From Anaerolineaceae bacterium UBA5404 (GTDB taxonomy: Bacteria; Chloroflexota; Anaerolineae; Anaerolineales; Anaerolineaceae): DNA of 64,000 nt. A model generated the notes under the pieces. That model was not told the origin of the DNA. It did no database searches and saw only the letters and a list, made by a program, of their open reading frames with translations. Positions 9,464 to 18,699 of this stretch are shown in pieces (the stretch's first letter is position 1; each line of letters opens with the position of its first letter). The stretch spans positions 1-64,000 of the forward strand of contig DHNY01000009.1 in NCBI GenBank assembly GCA_002409625.1, given 5' to 3'. The position numbers were made by a program, and so were the translations under genes.

Positions 9464-9931
9464 TTAAAAACCATCTGAACCTGGCTCAGGTGGTTTTTCA
9501 TTTTCTGCTGGTTTTTGAGGGACTGCATCAAGCTCCGTTGCCGGCACCTGAATATCAATCTTCTCTTCCATCTTCATCGTGCCTCTTAAAAAGGCGCCAT
9601 CTTCACTACTAAAGGACATCGTCACCACATCACCCCAAACCCTGCCGGTTGAGCGAATTTCCAGCCTTTGGCAGATCACATCGCCTTGCACCAGTCCCGC
9701 CACAACCAGCGTTTCTGCTTTAAGCGTTTTGCATGCCACCTTGCCCGTTTCACCAATCACAACCGTACCGCGCACCACAATTTCGCCGGTCACGCTGCCT
9801 TCAATGCGCACGCCACCTTCACCGCTGAGGTCCCCATTCCAACTCATACCACGCGCGATCACCGTGCCAATTTGGCTGGGAGCCTTTACAACCGGTGTAA
9901 AACTTGGGGTTTCTTTTTTTCGTCTAAACAT
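9464..9931 (-). CDS. Bactofilin family cytoskeletal protein
   Basis: A 155-residue protein from the ATG at 9931; the frame extends to a TTG at 9943, but GAGGG sits 5 nt before the ATG. The core (about 15-125) is a chain of short beta-strand repeats with alternating glycine and hydrophobic residues (SWNGDLSGEGGVRIEGSVTG), typical of the right-handed beta-helix of bactofilins, which polymerise at the membrane and place cell-wall or polysaccharide enzymes. The N-terminus is short and basic; the C-terminus is a Pro/Glu-rich tail. It is convergent with the glycan operon. Confidence 0.85.
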   Translation of the reverse strand: MFRRKKETPSFTPVVKAPSQIGTVIARGMSWNGDLSGEGGVRIEGSVTGEIVVRGTVVIGETGKVACKTLKAETLVVAGLVQGDVICQRLEIRSTGRVWGDVVTMSFSSEDGAFLRGTMKMEEKIDIQVPATELDAVPQKPAENEKPPEPGSDGF

Positions 9932-9939
9932 AAATGCCC

Positions 9940-10554
9940 TCAATTGAAATTTTTCATTAAGTCCAAAATGGCTGGCCGCTCAAGATACCATCGCCACTGT
10001 TTTGAAAGCCAGGGCTCCGGTGTTGAGTCAATACCAATGCGTGGGCTTTGTTTTGCCCATTCCCTGGGTACCGAAAACCCGCGTTCTATCCACAAGCCGG
10101 CTTGCGTGGTGGTTAGATCCGCGCCATTCAATGCGCCGTCTATTGCCAATGCCTGGGTCAATTTGGCGGGACCGTTAAGCCAGGTAGCGCGTCCGGCATC
10201 GCGCTGGCGAAGAGTGCGCATCACATCAATCCCTTCCAAGGGCATCATCGCCCTAATCAGCACAGCCGCAGGTGCTCCCACCTGATCACAGGTCACATTC
10301 AAAAGCCAATGCATCCCATAAGTAAAATAGATGTAAGCATGCCCCGGCTCGCCAAACATGATTGCCGTTCGAGGCGTTTTGCCTCTGCTGGCATGGCAGG
10401 CTTTATCTTCTTGCCCTTGATAGGCTTCAGTTTCGGTAATCACAGCACTTAAACGATGCCCATCCACCACACGCACAAGAACCGCACCCAATAAAGCCGG
10501 CGCGACATCAGGCGCGGTTTGCCCAAAAAATCCGCTGCTCAAAATATCTCTCAT
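9940..10554 (-). CDS. DNA-3-methyladenine glycosylase (MPG/AAG family)
   Basis: A base-excision repair enzyme that removes alkylated purines. From the ATG at 10554 it has 204 residues, the usual family length; a longer frame from a TTG at 10593 would overlap the next gene and has no ribosome site. The signature VITETEAYQG (catalytic E43) and the HAYIYFTYGMHWLLNV block are present. It lies just downstream of the sugar epimerase gene on the same strand (11 bp). Confidence 0.9.
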   Translation of the reverse strand: MRDILSSGFFGQTAPDVAPALLGAVLVRVVDGHRLSAVITETEAYQGQEDKACHASRGKTPRTAIMFGEPGHAYIYFTYGMHWLLNVTCDQVGAPAAVLIRAMMPLEGIDVMRTLRQRDAGRATWLNGPAKLTQALAIDGALNGADLTTTQAGLWIERGFSVPREWAKQSPRIGIDSTPEPWLSKQWRWYLERPAILDLMKNFN

Positions 10555-10564
10555 GCCTGCAAAC

Positions 10565-11491
10565 CTAAACTTGCAAAAGGGGATCTTTTTCAATGGTCAA
10601 ACGCAAGCCGCTTTCCAAAGGCACTTTGGGTACATAGTTCAACAAACGCCCAGCCTTGCTGATGTCAGCGCACATGCGGTCCGCGCCACCATCTCGTTTG
10701 GGGTTAAAAATATGCTCTGGTTTTCGATCGGTCACCAATCTAACCAGGCGGGCTAACTCGTTAACGCTGGTTTCTACCCCACTGCCGATATTGATTATTT
10801 CCTGATCTACGCCGACAGCCTTGCCAGCCGCAATGATAGCGTCGATGACATCATCTAAATAAACATAATCTCGGGTTTGATTGCCGTCCCCATGAATAAC
10901 AATCGAGCCGTTGGTCAAAGCATGCTTCAGGAAATTAGGAATAATCGGCGGATTAGAAAGCGTGACCCTTTGACCAGGTCCATAAGCGTTGAAAATGCGC
11001 AAACAAACCGCTTCAACCTTGGTTTCTTCGGCTATGGTTCGCAAATAATACTCCGCCGAAAGCTTGGACACCGCGTAAGGTGAGCCGGGATGCACCACAG
11101 CGTTTTCTTCATATGGCACTTCACCTTGCACACCATAAATCGCGCCGCTGGATGCCATCACCACGCGACGAACATGCGTATCGCGCACGGCTTCCATAAG
11201 CGTAACCGTGCCACCCACATTTACATGGTTATAATCCCGCGGGAAAAGCACCGACTCAGAAACAGAAACCTTCGCAGCCAGGTGAAAAACACAATCCACA
11301 TCCTGTAAAAGCTTCCAAAGCATGGTTTTTTCGTTGATATCGCCTTCAGTAAATTGCACTTCAGGCAAAAGACGGGCAGGTTCACCAGTCGAACAATCAT
11401 CCAACACGCGGACAACATGTCCTTCCCGTGCCAGACGGTTGCTAAGGGCAGAGCCCAAAAAACCCGCGCCGCCGGTAACTAAATAAATCAT
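10565..11491 (-). CDS. NAD-dependent epimerase/dehydratase (extended SDR)
   Basis: A 308-residue nucleotide-sugar epimerase of the UDP-glucose 4-epimerase group. The NAD motif is TGGAGFLG (G7, G10, G13) and the catalytic YxxxK is Y139-K143 in SPYAVSK, with Ser114/115 upstream. It probably supplies sugar nucleotides for the neighbouring glycan genes. The exact epimerisation or decarboxylation cannot be told apart by eye. A TATAAT box lies about 25-30 nt upstream of the start, and AAGGAAAA is the likely ribosome site. Confidence 0.85.
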   Translation of the reverse strand: MIYLVTGGAGFLGSALSNRLAREGHVVRVLDDCSTGEPARLLPEVQFTEGDINEKTMLWKLLQDVDCVFHLAAKVSVSESVLFPRDYNHVNVGGTVTLMEAVRDTHVRRVVMASSGAIYGVQGEVPYEENAVVHPGSPYAVSKLSAEYYLRTIAEETKVEAVCLRIFNAYGPGQRVTLSNPPIIPNFLKHALTNGSIVIHGDGNQTRDYVYLDDVIDAIIAAGKAVGVDQEIINIGSGVETSVNELARLVRLVTDRKPEHIFNPKRDGGADRMCADISKAGRLLNYVPKVPLESGLRLTIEKDPLLQV

Positions 11492-11639
11492 TTATTCGTT
11501 TTCCTTGTTGCCCAGATTATAGCACGCTGCTCAAAAATGGAAGCAAATTCGGTCTTTACAATGGCAAAGAAACAAAAAACAAGCACTAAGGCGGGTATAA
11601 TAGGTTAAACAAGTCCCTTCATCAGAAACGGAGCTGCCA

Positions 11640-12794
11640 ATGTACCCACTTCATCAACACTTATCCATATCACACCGGCCATTTGTGCCGGCAGAGCTTC
11701 AATTTGCCCCCTCAACACTGGCCATCATTTTGTCCATTATTTTGGGCGTTTTGCTGATTGCCTGGATCGTATGGCTGATAGCCAGCAAGCGATTGCCCCA
11801 GTGGGCACGTGCCGCTTCACAAAATCGCAAATGGAACCATCAGGACAACAAACTTTCCAGTGAACTCAAAAGTTTGGCACGGGCGATGAACCAACAGCAC
11901 GCCCAGCTCGGCAAAGAAACCTGGGAAGCACGTTTAAGCCATCCATCTTATGAAGATGCCTATAACAAATTGGTCAATGTCAACCAACAAGTCTTGGGTA
12001 TGGAAATGCACGCCAGCTCTTTGAAAGAAGAGCTTGAGAAGTTCAGCCAGGACCGAAAAACAATTGAAACCCAGTATGACGAACAACTAAGCAAGCTCGA
12101 AAGCCAACGCAAAACAGCCCAAGGCAGCTTAGACGAGCTCAACAAACGCCATAAAGCGCTTGACCTCGAATTTACCGAACTGGGCATTGAAAAAGCCAGG
12201 ATCCAACGCGAGATTAAAGAAACCCGAACCAACATTATTGAAATTGAAAACTCAGATGCACCAAACAAAAGTGCCCTGGTCTTCCCGCTCAATAGTCGCT
12301 TAGAGCAACTCAGCACAAGCCTCACCGAAGTTTCCACAAAATCGCCTGTTCTGGATGATGAAATTATCAAAATTGAAGCCGACTTAAAACCCCTTAAAGA
12401 TCAACTTGATGAGCTGGGCAAAACTTTCAGTCGTACCCAAATCTTAAAAAACCAAGAGCTCACCCCACTGGATGACCATATCACAAAGCTCAAGCAATCC
12501 TTAAAGAAGAAAGAAGAGGAAATTGTTCAGCTTGAGAAATCTGTACCAGCCATGCTCGAGGAACTGGGTACCTTTGTTGACCATGCCCGTCCTGAAAGCC
12601 TGCGCCTGGCACCCTTATACACCAACCTTGATGACATCCACGAGCGAACCCGCTATGCCACTGATGAGCAACAACAATTGCGTTTGCTCATGGATAAAGG
12701 TGATAAAAGCTCAGCGCGCAAGTTCGTTTGGTTTTTGGTTTTGGTTTTCCTGGTGCTAATCGCCATCGCAGCCATGCTGTTTTTTCTAAAATAG
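11640..12794 (+). CDS. Membrane protein with two terminal helices and a long coiled coil
   Basis: A 384-residue protein of unknown function. A hydrophobic helix spans about residues 26-49, a charged coiled coil runs from about 75 to 345 (heptads rich in Glu, Lys, Gln and Leu), and a second helix ends the protein (about 361-383). The layout predicts a membrane-tethered rod with both ends at the membrane. No enzymatic motif is seen. TATAAT (about 11596-11601) and a GGAG ribosome site precede the ATG. Confidence 0.7.
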   Translation: MYPLHQHLSISHRPFVPAELQFAPSTLAIILSIILGVLLIAWIVWLIASKRLPQWARAASQNRKWNHQDNKLSSELKSLARAMNQQHAQLGKETWEARLSHPSYEDAYNKLVNVNQQVLGMEMHASSLKEELEKFSQDRKTIETQYDEQLSKLESQRKTAQGSLDELNKRHKALDLEFTELGIEKARIQREIKETRTNIIEIENSDAPNKSALVFPLNSRLEQLSTSLTEVSTKSPVLDDEIIKIEADLKPLKDQLDELGKTFSRTQILKNQELTPLDDHITKLKQSLKKKEEEIVQLEKSVPAMLEELGTFVDHARPESLRLAPLYTNLDDIHERTRYATDEQQQLRLLMDKGDKSSARKFVWFLVLVFLVLIAIAAMLFFLK

Positions 12795-12820
12795 CTGTTT
12801 TTTGAAAGTAAGGTCAATAA

Positions 12821-12852
12821 AAAAAACCAGTTTGCATAAAACTGGTTTTTTT
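12821..12852. terminator. Bidirectional terminator
   Basis: A-rich/T-rich stem around CCAGTTT / AAACTGG with a 4-nt loop. It serves the coiled-coil gene on the plus strand and the tRNA-Gly gene on the minus strand. Confidence 0.85.
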
Positions 12853-12867
12853 ACTTAAAAAGAAAAA

Positions 12868-12938
12868 GCGGGCGATCGGATTCGAACCGACGAATGTTAG
12901 CTTGGAAGGCTAATGCCTTACCACTTGGCGACGCCCGC
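12868..12938 (-). tRNA. tRNA-Gly (TCC anticodon)
   Basis: 71 nt on the minus strand. The acceptor stem is GCGGGCG / CGCCCGC, the T-loop is GGTTCGAATCC, and the anticodon stem TTAGC / GCTAA encloses the loop CTTCCAA, giving TCC. CCA is not encoded. The following stretch (12939-13302) shows no convincing gene. Confidence 0.95.
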
Positions 12939-13395
12939 GTGGTTCTTATTTTAGTCCATTTCTCTCTGCTGTCAATTATTCTGAAGCATTACAAGCTAAG
13001 TGCGGCATTAGATTACGATCGAAGCCACATCTTTCTTTAGATAAGCTACCAAAACGTATCTCCTTTAGAGCGCTTACTAACCCAGACTTTTCACCAGGTT
13101 TATCCCAGTAGTCTTCATACCATTTTTGGGCGAGTTAAGTGTTTACAGAGAATTGATGACCAAAATATTTTTTATATAATATTCATAAGGATAGAACAAT
13201 ATTCATCGTATTACACTACCGTTAACTTTTTGAAGACCAATAAAACCAATAGACGACTATATTTTTCTATCTGATTATTGGGTTTGAAGACCCATCTCAT
13301 CAATGAACCTGCTCTCACGAAAACAACCCATAAAGCAAGGTCATTCCTGGTGGCGAAAGTCACCAAAATACAAGCAAGTACTCTTGGAGGATACG

Positions 13396-14052
13396 ATGTT
13401 TAAATCAAAATTCTATACTATCGTTTTAATATTCACAACCTTGGCCTTGACGCTAGGTTCCCAACAGGCATCGTCTGTTGTTGGTCGTGGTTTAGCTCAA
13501 ATCTCATCGGGTTCGGATGAACCAATCTATATAGGTAACGGACCTACAATGCCGACGCAACCTGATGTCATTGAGGCTGATTTAGCAAGAAGCCCTCAAC
13601 CTCATTTCTCCGAGGACCAATTTTTCAGTATTCCAGGAAGCGTCCTGGTACCCAGAACATCTTCAGCGTACAAGCAATATACCAGCTCAGGATGTGTTCG
13701 CATCACTTCTGGAGATTTATTCTTGACCACCTCGTTAAACTTACCCAGTGGTTCAAATATAATTGGGTTTCGCCTTTATTATAGAGACAACAACCCCAAT
13801 GCTTCTGTTCAGGCATGGATAACCGCTTATGAAATAAGTGGTGTATCTGCGACTGATTTAGCCCTAATAACCTCTATAGATGGTTTGACCTCAGAATGGG
13901 CAGATGTAGACCATGTCGTTGACACCTTGCACAACAGTTATGCAATTAATGTGCGTCTTAATGATTATAATAACTTAGAAGTTTGTGGAATCAGGGTTAC
14001 GTACACACCACCCAGCATTTTTGGTTTAGGAATGCCTATTATTCAAAAATAA
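13396..14052 (+). CDS. Exported protein of unknown function, beta-rich
   Basis: A 218-residue protein from the ATG at 13396, chosen because TTGGAGG lies a few bases upstream; the frame also extends to 13303. The N-terminus is a signal peptide (about 1-27; LIFTTLALTLGSQQASS). The mature part is rich in Ser, Thr and aromatic residues, with a predicted beta-sandwich pattern (GFRLYYRDNN ... VCGIRVTYTPP). The two cysteines in it could form a disulfide. It ends IFGLGMPIIQK, resembling the tails of other exported proteins here. Not a recognised enzyme. It sits alone between an AT-rich upstream region and its own terminator. Confidence 0.65.
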   Translation: MFKSKFYTIVLIFTTLALTLGSQQASSVVGRGLAQISSGSDEPIYIGNGPTMPTQPDVIEADLARSPQPHFSEDQFFSIPGSVLVPRTSSAYKQYTSSGCVRITSGDLFLTTSLNLPSGSNIIGFRLYYRDNNPNASVQAWITAYEISGVSATDLALITSIDGLTSEWADVDHVVDTLHNSYAINVRLNDYNNLEVCGIRVTYTPPSIFGLGMPIIQK

Positions 14053-14075
14053 GGCTGATTAACATTTGATAGCGT

Positions 14076-14107
14076 GAGGCTAAAGATTTCTCTTTAGCCT
14101 CTTTGTT
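14076..14107 (+). terminator. Rho-independent terminator
   Basis: Perfect 10-bp stem GAGGCTAAAG / CTTTAGCCTC with a 6-nt loop, then TTTGTT. Confidence 0.85.
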
Positions 14108-14180
14108 ATAAATTCATCAATGTTTCTCTATGGCAAGTTTTTTCTTCTACTTCCATGTATAATCAGGACGGAGAAACCCT

Positions 14181-15560
14181 ATGAAAAAAATTAACATCAT
14201 CGAAACTGCCCTACGTGACGCTCATCAGAGCCAATTTGCCACGCGCATGACCACCGAACAAATGTTGCCCATCCTCGAAACGATGGATCAAGCCGGCTAT
14301 TACGCCCTTGAAGCCTGGGGTGGCGCTACTTTTGATGTTTGCCTGCGTCATCTTGACGAAAACCCCTGGGACCGACTGCGCACCATCCGCAAATACGTCA
14401 AAAACACGAAGTTGCAGATGCTCATGCGTGGCCAAAATCTACTTGGCTACACGCACTATTCTGATGACGTCGTTGAAGCCTTCATCGGTCGATCCATCGA
14501 CAACGGCATGGATATCATCCGTCTCTTTGACGCGCTCAACGACCTGCGCAACCTTGAAACTTCATTCAAAGCCATCAAAAAGTATGGCGGACATGCCCAG
14601 GGTGCCATCTGTTACACCATCAGCCCCTTCCACAACATGCAATATTTTGCGAACCTCGCCGTTGACCTCGAATCAATGGGCGCCGACTCAATCTGCATCA
14701 AGGATATGGCTGGCATCCTCACGCCAAAAATTGCTGCAGACCTTGTGGTTGCCATCAAAGAAGTAAGCACATTGCCCATCAACATGCACACCCACGCTAC
14801 CAGCGGCACCGGTGCGATGACCTACCTTGACGCGGTGCAAATTGGCGCGGATATGATCGATACCGCCATTTCGCCGCTTTCGGATGGTACCAGCCAACCC
14901 CCAACCGAAACCATGCACATTGTGCTTTCTGAAATGAACTTTGACACCGGTTTGGACGGCGATAAACTCGTTGAGATTGCCTCTTACTTCAAAGGCATCC
15001 GCAAGACCTTCCAGGACGCCAAGATTTTTGACGACAAGGTGTATCAGGTCAACCCGCTTATCCTGGAATATCAGGTGCCGGGTGGTATGCTCTCGAACCT
15101 TATCGCCCAGCTCAAAGAAGTTGGTGCGGAAAACCGCCTGGACGACGTTTTGGCTGAGGTTGAACGGGTCCGCTCTGAAGTAGGCTACCCGCCATTGGTT
15201 ACCCCCATGTCGCAAATTGTCGGCGCGCAATCTGTTGTCAATGTCCTTTCCGGCAGTCGCAACACGATTATCCCCAATGAGATGCAGGATTATGTGCGGG
15301 GTTACTATGGCCAACCAGCCGCACCAATCAACCCAGACTTTGCTGAGAAAATATTGCAAGGTGAAAAGCCAATTTCTGGCCGACCGGCTGACTTGCTGGC
15401 ACCTCGCCTGCCCTCCGCGCGCAAAGAAATCGAGCACTTGCGCCCATCAGATGAGTCCGTTATCAGCTACGCCATGTTCCCTGAGATTACCAAGGCTTAC
15501 CTCGAACGCCACCAGGTAACCTCCGAGCACGGTTGGGCGAACGCTGGTGCACTGGGATAA
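14181..15560 (+). CDS. Biotin-dependent carboxyltransferase subunit (oxaloacetate decarboxylase alpha / pyruvate carboxylase B / transcarboxylase 5S type)
   Basis: A 459-residue carboxyltransferase of the HMG-CoA-lyase-like superfamily. It starts IIETALRDAHQSQFATRM and contains WGGATFD, MLMRGQNLLGY and MHTHATSGTG, the metal-binding and substrate motifs that move a carboxyl group between biotin and a 2-oxo acid. No biotinyl (AMKM) domain is present at the C-terminus, so the biotin carrier and biotin carboxylase must be encoded elsewhere. Without the partners one cannot choose between pyruvate carboxylation, oxaloacetate decarboxylation and methylmalonyl-CoA transcarboxylation. It is a single-gene unit ending at a strong terminator. 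Confidence 0.85.
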   Translation: MKKINIIETALRDAHQSQFATRMTTEQMLPILETMDQAGYYALEAWGGATFDVCLRHLDENPWDRLRTIRKYVKNTKLQMLMRGQNLLGYTHYSDDVVEAFIGRSIDNGMDIIRLFDALNDLRNLETSFKAIKKYGGHAQGAICYTISPFHNMQYFANLAVDLESMGADSICIKDMAGILTPKIAADLVVAIKEVSTLPINMHTHATSGTGAMTYLDAVQIGADMIDTAISPLSDGTSQPPTETMHIVLSEMNFDTGLDGDKLVEIASYFKGIRKTFQDAKIFDDKVYQVNPLILEYQVPGGMLSNLIAQLKEVGAENRLDDVLAEVERVRSEVGYPPLVTPMSQIVGAQSVVNVLSGSRNTIIPNEMQDYVRGYYGQPAAPINPDFAEKILQGEKPISGRPADLLAPRLPSARKEIEHLRPSDESVISYAMFPEITKAYLERHQVTSEHGWANAGALG

Positions 15561-15627
15561 AGTGGATGGCAGTTTGGTTGACACCAGGTTACAAAACGAA
15601 TCACACCTTATCACCAATGATGTATAC

Positions 15628-15662
15628 AAAAAGGCTTATTGCTTAGTAGCAATAAGCCTTTT
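15628..15662. terminator. Bidirectional terminator between convergent genes
   Basis: Long perfect stem AAAGGCTTATTGCT / AGCAATAAGCCTTT with a 4-nt loop, flanked by A and T runs on both sides. It separates the carboxyltransferase gene from the ATPase gene. Confidence 0.9.
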
Positions 15663-15688
15663 ATAAAAACCTGATTTCATCTTTTTAG

Positions 15689-16951
15689 CTAATCTCGCAA
15701 ACAACCCACTGGAACGACATACACACCATCTTCTCTCTGATAAGCATATTGCGTCCCAGTAAGCACCATAAGAAATGAGGGTTCTTTCATGCGTGTTGTG
15801 TCAAGAATATCCACAATTTTAAGGAGGTTTTTTGCCGCAGGCTCTATTTCTGACCCGCCTAGTTTTATTTCTATCAAACCATAACGCCCATCCCGAAGAT
15901 GAACAACCGCATCACATTCCAGTCCATTGGCATCACGGTAACGATAAACATCTCCTTCAAGGGCATCCGCATAAACTCTTAGGTCTCGAATACATAATGA
16001 TTCAAACAAAAAACCCATCGTTTTCAAGTCATTGATAAGATCCATGGGACCAATTCTCAAAGAAGAGCTTGCAATTGAAGGATCAACAAAAAAACGCGTG
16101 TTGCTTGTTCGTATCGCAGTACGTGAGCGTAAATTCGGGATCCAGGCTTCTAACTCCTCAATTACAAAAATTAGTTTTAGTGCGGAAATATAACTGGAAA
16201 TAGTGTCTTTATCCAAAGAGTCTCTGTCATTTGAAACCATATCCTCACGGATAGATGTAATACTTGCCTGTGTGCCAATCATTCTTGCATAGGAACGCAA
16301 AAGCATCCTTACGCGCATTGGATTCCTGGACACCCCATCAGCTCTTGAGATATCCGATTCAATAACGCCTTCCAAATAGTCGATTGCCTGGCGCAACGCA
16401 ATTTTTTCACTTCGGTTAATAGCACTTGGCCATCCACCACGACATATCAAAAAGGCAATATCGGTTAGCGAAAGTTCAGCTTTTGCTCTGATTTGCGCCT
16501 TTTGAAAAAGATCTCTTAGAGAAACCTGTGCATTTGAATCCTCGGATTCAAACAAACTCATTGGTCTCATGGTCATACGAGCTATTCTTCCGGTCCCAGA
16601 ATGAGAAGTTGACATATCCGCAAAAGGAACTGCTGAACCTGTAAGAATGAACTGACCAAAGTCATTTCGTTGGTCTACAGCAAATCGCACAGCATCCCAC
16701 AATTTCGGGGCTAATTGCCATTCGTCTAAGAGACGTGGGATATCGCCTTCGAGTAAAAACATGGGGTCAATATCAGCTAAACGCAAGTTCTGTTCACGTG
16801 TTTGTGGATCTTGCATAAATAGGGAACTCTTGGCAATTTGCAAAGCAGTTGTTGTTTTCCCACACCATTTTGCACCTTGAATAAGAACTGCTCCATTCGC
16901 ATCTAATCGGTCTTGTAATACTTGATCTGCAATACGTTTGTAATATGCCAT
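15689..16951 (-). CDS. AAA-family ATPase with C-terminal DUF4143-type domain
   Basis: A 420-residue ATP-binding protein. Starting at the ATG at 16951 (GTAGAGG just upstream; a TTG at 16966 is less likely), it shows a Walker A motif GAKWCGKTTTA (26-36) and a Walker B-like LLDEWQL. The C-terminal third (LIEIKLGG) has the PD-(D/E)XK-like fold linked with the DUF4143 family. Members are common in bacteria and archaea; their role is not settled, and some act with toxin-antitoxin or DNA-related partners. No partner gene is seen here. The upstream region carries a 23-bp tandem repeat block that looks like mobile-element debris, so the gene may be acquired (inference). Confidence 0.85.
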   Translation of the reverse strand: MAYYKRIADQVLQDRLDANGAVLIQGAKWCGKTTTALQIAKSSLFMQDPQTREQNLRLADIDPMFLLEGDIPRLLDEWQLAPKLWDAVRFAVDQRNDFGQFILTGSAVPFADMSTSHSGTGRIARMTMRPMSLFESEDSNAQVSLRDLFQKAQIRAKAELSLTDIAFLICRGGWPSAINRSEKIALRQAIDYLEGVIESDISRADGVSRNPMRVRMLLRSYARMIGTQASITSIREDMVSNDRDSLDKDTISSYISALKLIFVIEELEAWIPNLRSRTAIRTSNTRFFVDPSIASSSLRIGPMDLINDLKTMGFLFESLCIRDLRVYADALEGDVYRYRDANGLECDAVVHLRDGRYGLIEIKLGGSEIEPAAKNLLKIVDILDTTRMKEPSFLMVLTGTQYAYQREDGVYVVPVGCLRD

Positions 16952-17021
16952 TTGAACCTCTACCAAGCACTAAACAACAACGACATTTTTTGTTGGTTTA
17001 TAAACAGTATATCACTTTTCG

Positions 17022-17136
17022 GTGGTTTGCGGCACTTTTATTCCGTCATTTGTGGTATTTTTGTTCCGTCATTTGTGGTGCTTTTGTTCCGTCATTTGTG
17101 GCAATTCTATTTAGTCACTTATTGCGGTTTTGCTCC
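17022..17136. repeat. Five tandem 23-bp repeats, IS21-like terminal-repeat block
   Basis: Five consecutive 23-bp units start at 17022, 17045, 17068, 17091 and 17114. The second and third differ at only two bases (GTCATTTGTGGTATTTTTG versus GTCATTTGTGGTGCTTTTG). Multiple short direct repeats at the ends are a known feature of IS21-family elements, where they bind transposase. No transposase gene is present. The fourth unit contains TTCTATTTAG, also found in the dispersed 23-bp sequence at 1-23 and 59859-59881. Attribution to IS21 is inference. Confidence 0.7.
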
Positions 17137-17205
17137 ACTAAGTAGATGCCAAGAGTGGCGAGGAAAACATCACCTCGTTGTGTTTTTTCCCAAAGGGTCA
17201 TTTTA

Positions 17206-17246
17206 AAACAACAAAATCCCGATATTCTGGTCAGGATTTTGTTTCC
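17206..17246 (-). terminator. Terminator of the gatCAB operon
   Basis: Inverted repeat AACAAAATCC (17210-17219) / GGATTTTGTT (17234-17243) with a 14-nt loop; T-rich on the minus strand. It lies 20 nt after the gatB stop. Confidence 0.7.
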
Positions 17247-17262
17247 TATATCAAAAAAATTG

Positions 17263-18699
17263 CTATTCTTTCAACAGCTCCTGCAAAATCTCTCTTGTCA
17301 GTTTAGGGTCGGCTTTGCCACCGGTAGAGCGCATGACCTGGCCAACAAACCAGCCCATCAAGGATTCTTTGCCACCCCGGAAGGCAGCGACCTCACTCGG
17401 CGCACCGGCTAAAATCGCCTCGATTTGCGTACGCAAGCTGTCCGCATCAGCAATCAAGCCCAAACCTTCTTCTTCCACAATCGCAGCTGGAGACTTTCCG
17501 GATTCTTCGACTTTAACCAACAAAGATTTGCCGGTTGCCGCGTTGATTTTGCCATCATCCAACAGGCGCACGATTTCAGCCAGGGCTTGCGGTTGCAAGA
17601 CCAATTCACGGGCGGTTTTGCCGGTATCATTCATCAATCGAATGAGGTCGTTCATCATCCAGTTGCTGATTGTTTTGGCGTCCTTAGCGTATAAAGCCAC
17701 GGCTTGCTCAAAATAATCCGAAAGACCGCGTTCTGAGGTCAAAATCTCAGCATCATATGCGCTCAATTGATAGTCATCCACAAAGCGTTGGCGTCGCACA
17801 TAGGGCAATTCCGGCAAGCTGGCTTTGATTTCCGCGATTTCCGCTTCGCTCAAAACCACTGGTCGAAGATCAGGCTCCCTAAAGTAGCGATAGTCGGCTT
17901 CGGCTTCCTTGGAGCGCATCATGCTTAATTTGCCGGTATCGGCGTCCCAGTCCAGAGTATAAGGTTCCACCACGCCACCCGCCTCAACCAGTTCGATCTG
18001 GCGTTTGGCTTCGAGGGTGATTGCCTGACGCACCGAGTCAATCGAGTTAACGTTCTTTATTTCGGTCTTGGTGTTCAAAACGCTCGAGCCTTTTTCGCGG
18101 ATCGAGACATTGGCATCACAACGCAAATGGCCGCGTTCCATATCGGCTTCGCTCACGCCAATCCAGCGCAAAAGTTCACGCAATTGGGTCAGATATTGGG
18201 CAGCTTCTTCACCGGAACGCAAATCGGGTTCGGTCACCATCTCAACCAAGGGCACACCACCCCGATTGAGATCCACCATACGCTGACCATGCTCGAGTTT
18301 GGTCTTGCCGGCATCTTCTTCAAGGTGCATTTTGTTGATGCGTACGCGTCTGGTTTCCCCATCCGCCATGTGCAAGTCCAGGTATCCGCCCTTGCCAATC
18401 GGCTCAAAAAGCTGGGTGATTTGAAAGCTTTTGGGTAAATCAGGGTAAAAATAATGCTTGCGGTCAAAAAGTGATCGTGGGTTGATCTCCGCGTTCATGG
18501 CGGCTGCCAAAAGCGCCCCTTTACGCACTGCCTCCTCGTTCAATCGCGGCAAAACACCTGGCTGTCCCGTGCAAACCGGGCAAATGTTGGTGTTGGGTTC
18601 CGCTTCCCAGCTATCAGCCTTGCAGTTACAAAAGATTTTGGTTTCGGTATTGAGTTGGATGTGTGTTTCAAGCCCGATGATAATTTCGTAATCCTTCAT
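17263..18699 (-). CDS. gatB: Asp-tRNA(Asn)/Glu-tRNA(Gln) amidotransferase subunit B
   Basis: A 478-residue GatB, which phosphorylates the misacylated Asp or Glu on tRNA and hands it to GatA for amidation. It starts MKDYEIIIGLETHIQL, the standard GatB N-terminus, and has the FDRKHYFYPDLPKSFQITQ core block (18 residues of it conserved) and a C-terminal YqeY-like helical tail (VGQVMRSTGGKADP). The ATG overlaps the gatA stop (TAATG) and follows GGAGGTG, so coupling is likely. A longer frame to 18741 lies inside gatA and is rejected. The zinc site is built from CNCKAD and CPVC near residues 25-46. Confidence 0.97.
   Translation of the reverse strand: MKDYEIIIGLETHIQLNTETKIFCNCKADSWEAEPNTNICPVCTGQPGVLPRLNEEAVRKGALLAAAMNAEINPRSLFDRKHYFYPDLPKSFQITQLFEPIGKGGYLDLHMADGETRRVRINKMHLEEDAGKTKLEHGQRMVDLNRGGVPLVEMVTEPDLRSGEEAAQYLTQLRELLRWIGVSEADMERGHLRCDANVSIREKGSSVLNTKTEIKNVNSIDSVRQAITLEAKRQIELVEAGGVVEPYTLDWDADTGKLSMMRSKEAEADYRYFREPDLRPVVLSEAEIAEIKASLPELPYVRRQRFVDDYQLSAYDAEILTSERGLSDYFEQAVALYAKDAKTISNWMMNDLIRLMNDTGKTARELVLQPQALAEIVRLLDDGKINAATGKSLLVKVEESGKSPAAIVEEEGLGLIADADSLRTQIEAILAGAPSEVAAFRGGKESLMGWFVGQVMRSTGGKADPKLTREILQELLKE

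Noticed and set aside
12939..13302. Possible small gene before the 218-residue exported protein
   Set aside because: No frame with a ribosome site and plausible protein; AT-rich promoter-like sequence only.
14688..15437. Long antisense ORF over the carboxyltransferase gene
   Set aside because: A frame shadow of a strongly conserved gene; no protein family features.
17022..17136. CRISPR array
   Set aside because: 23-bp units are directly adjacent without spacers.
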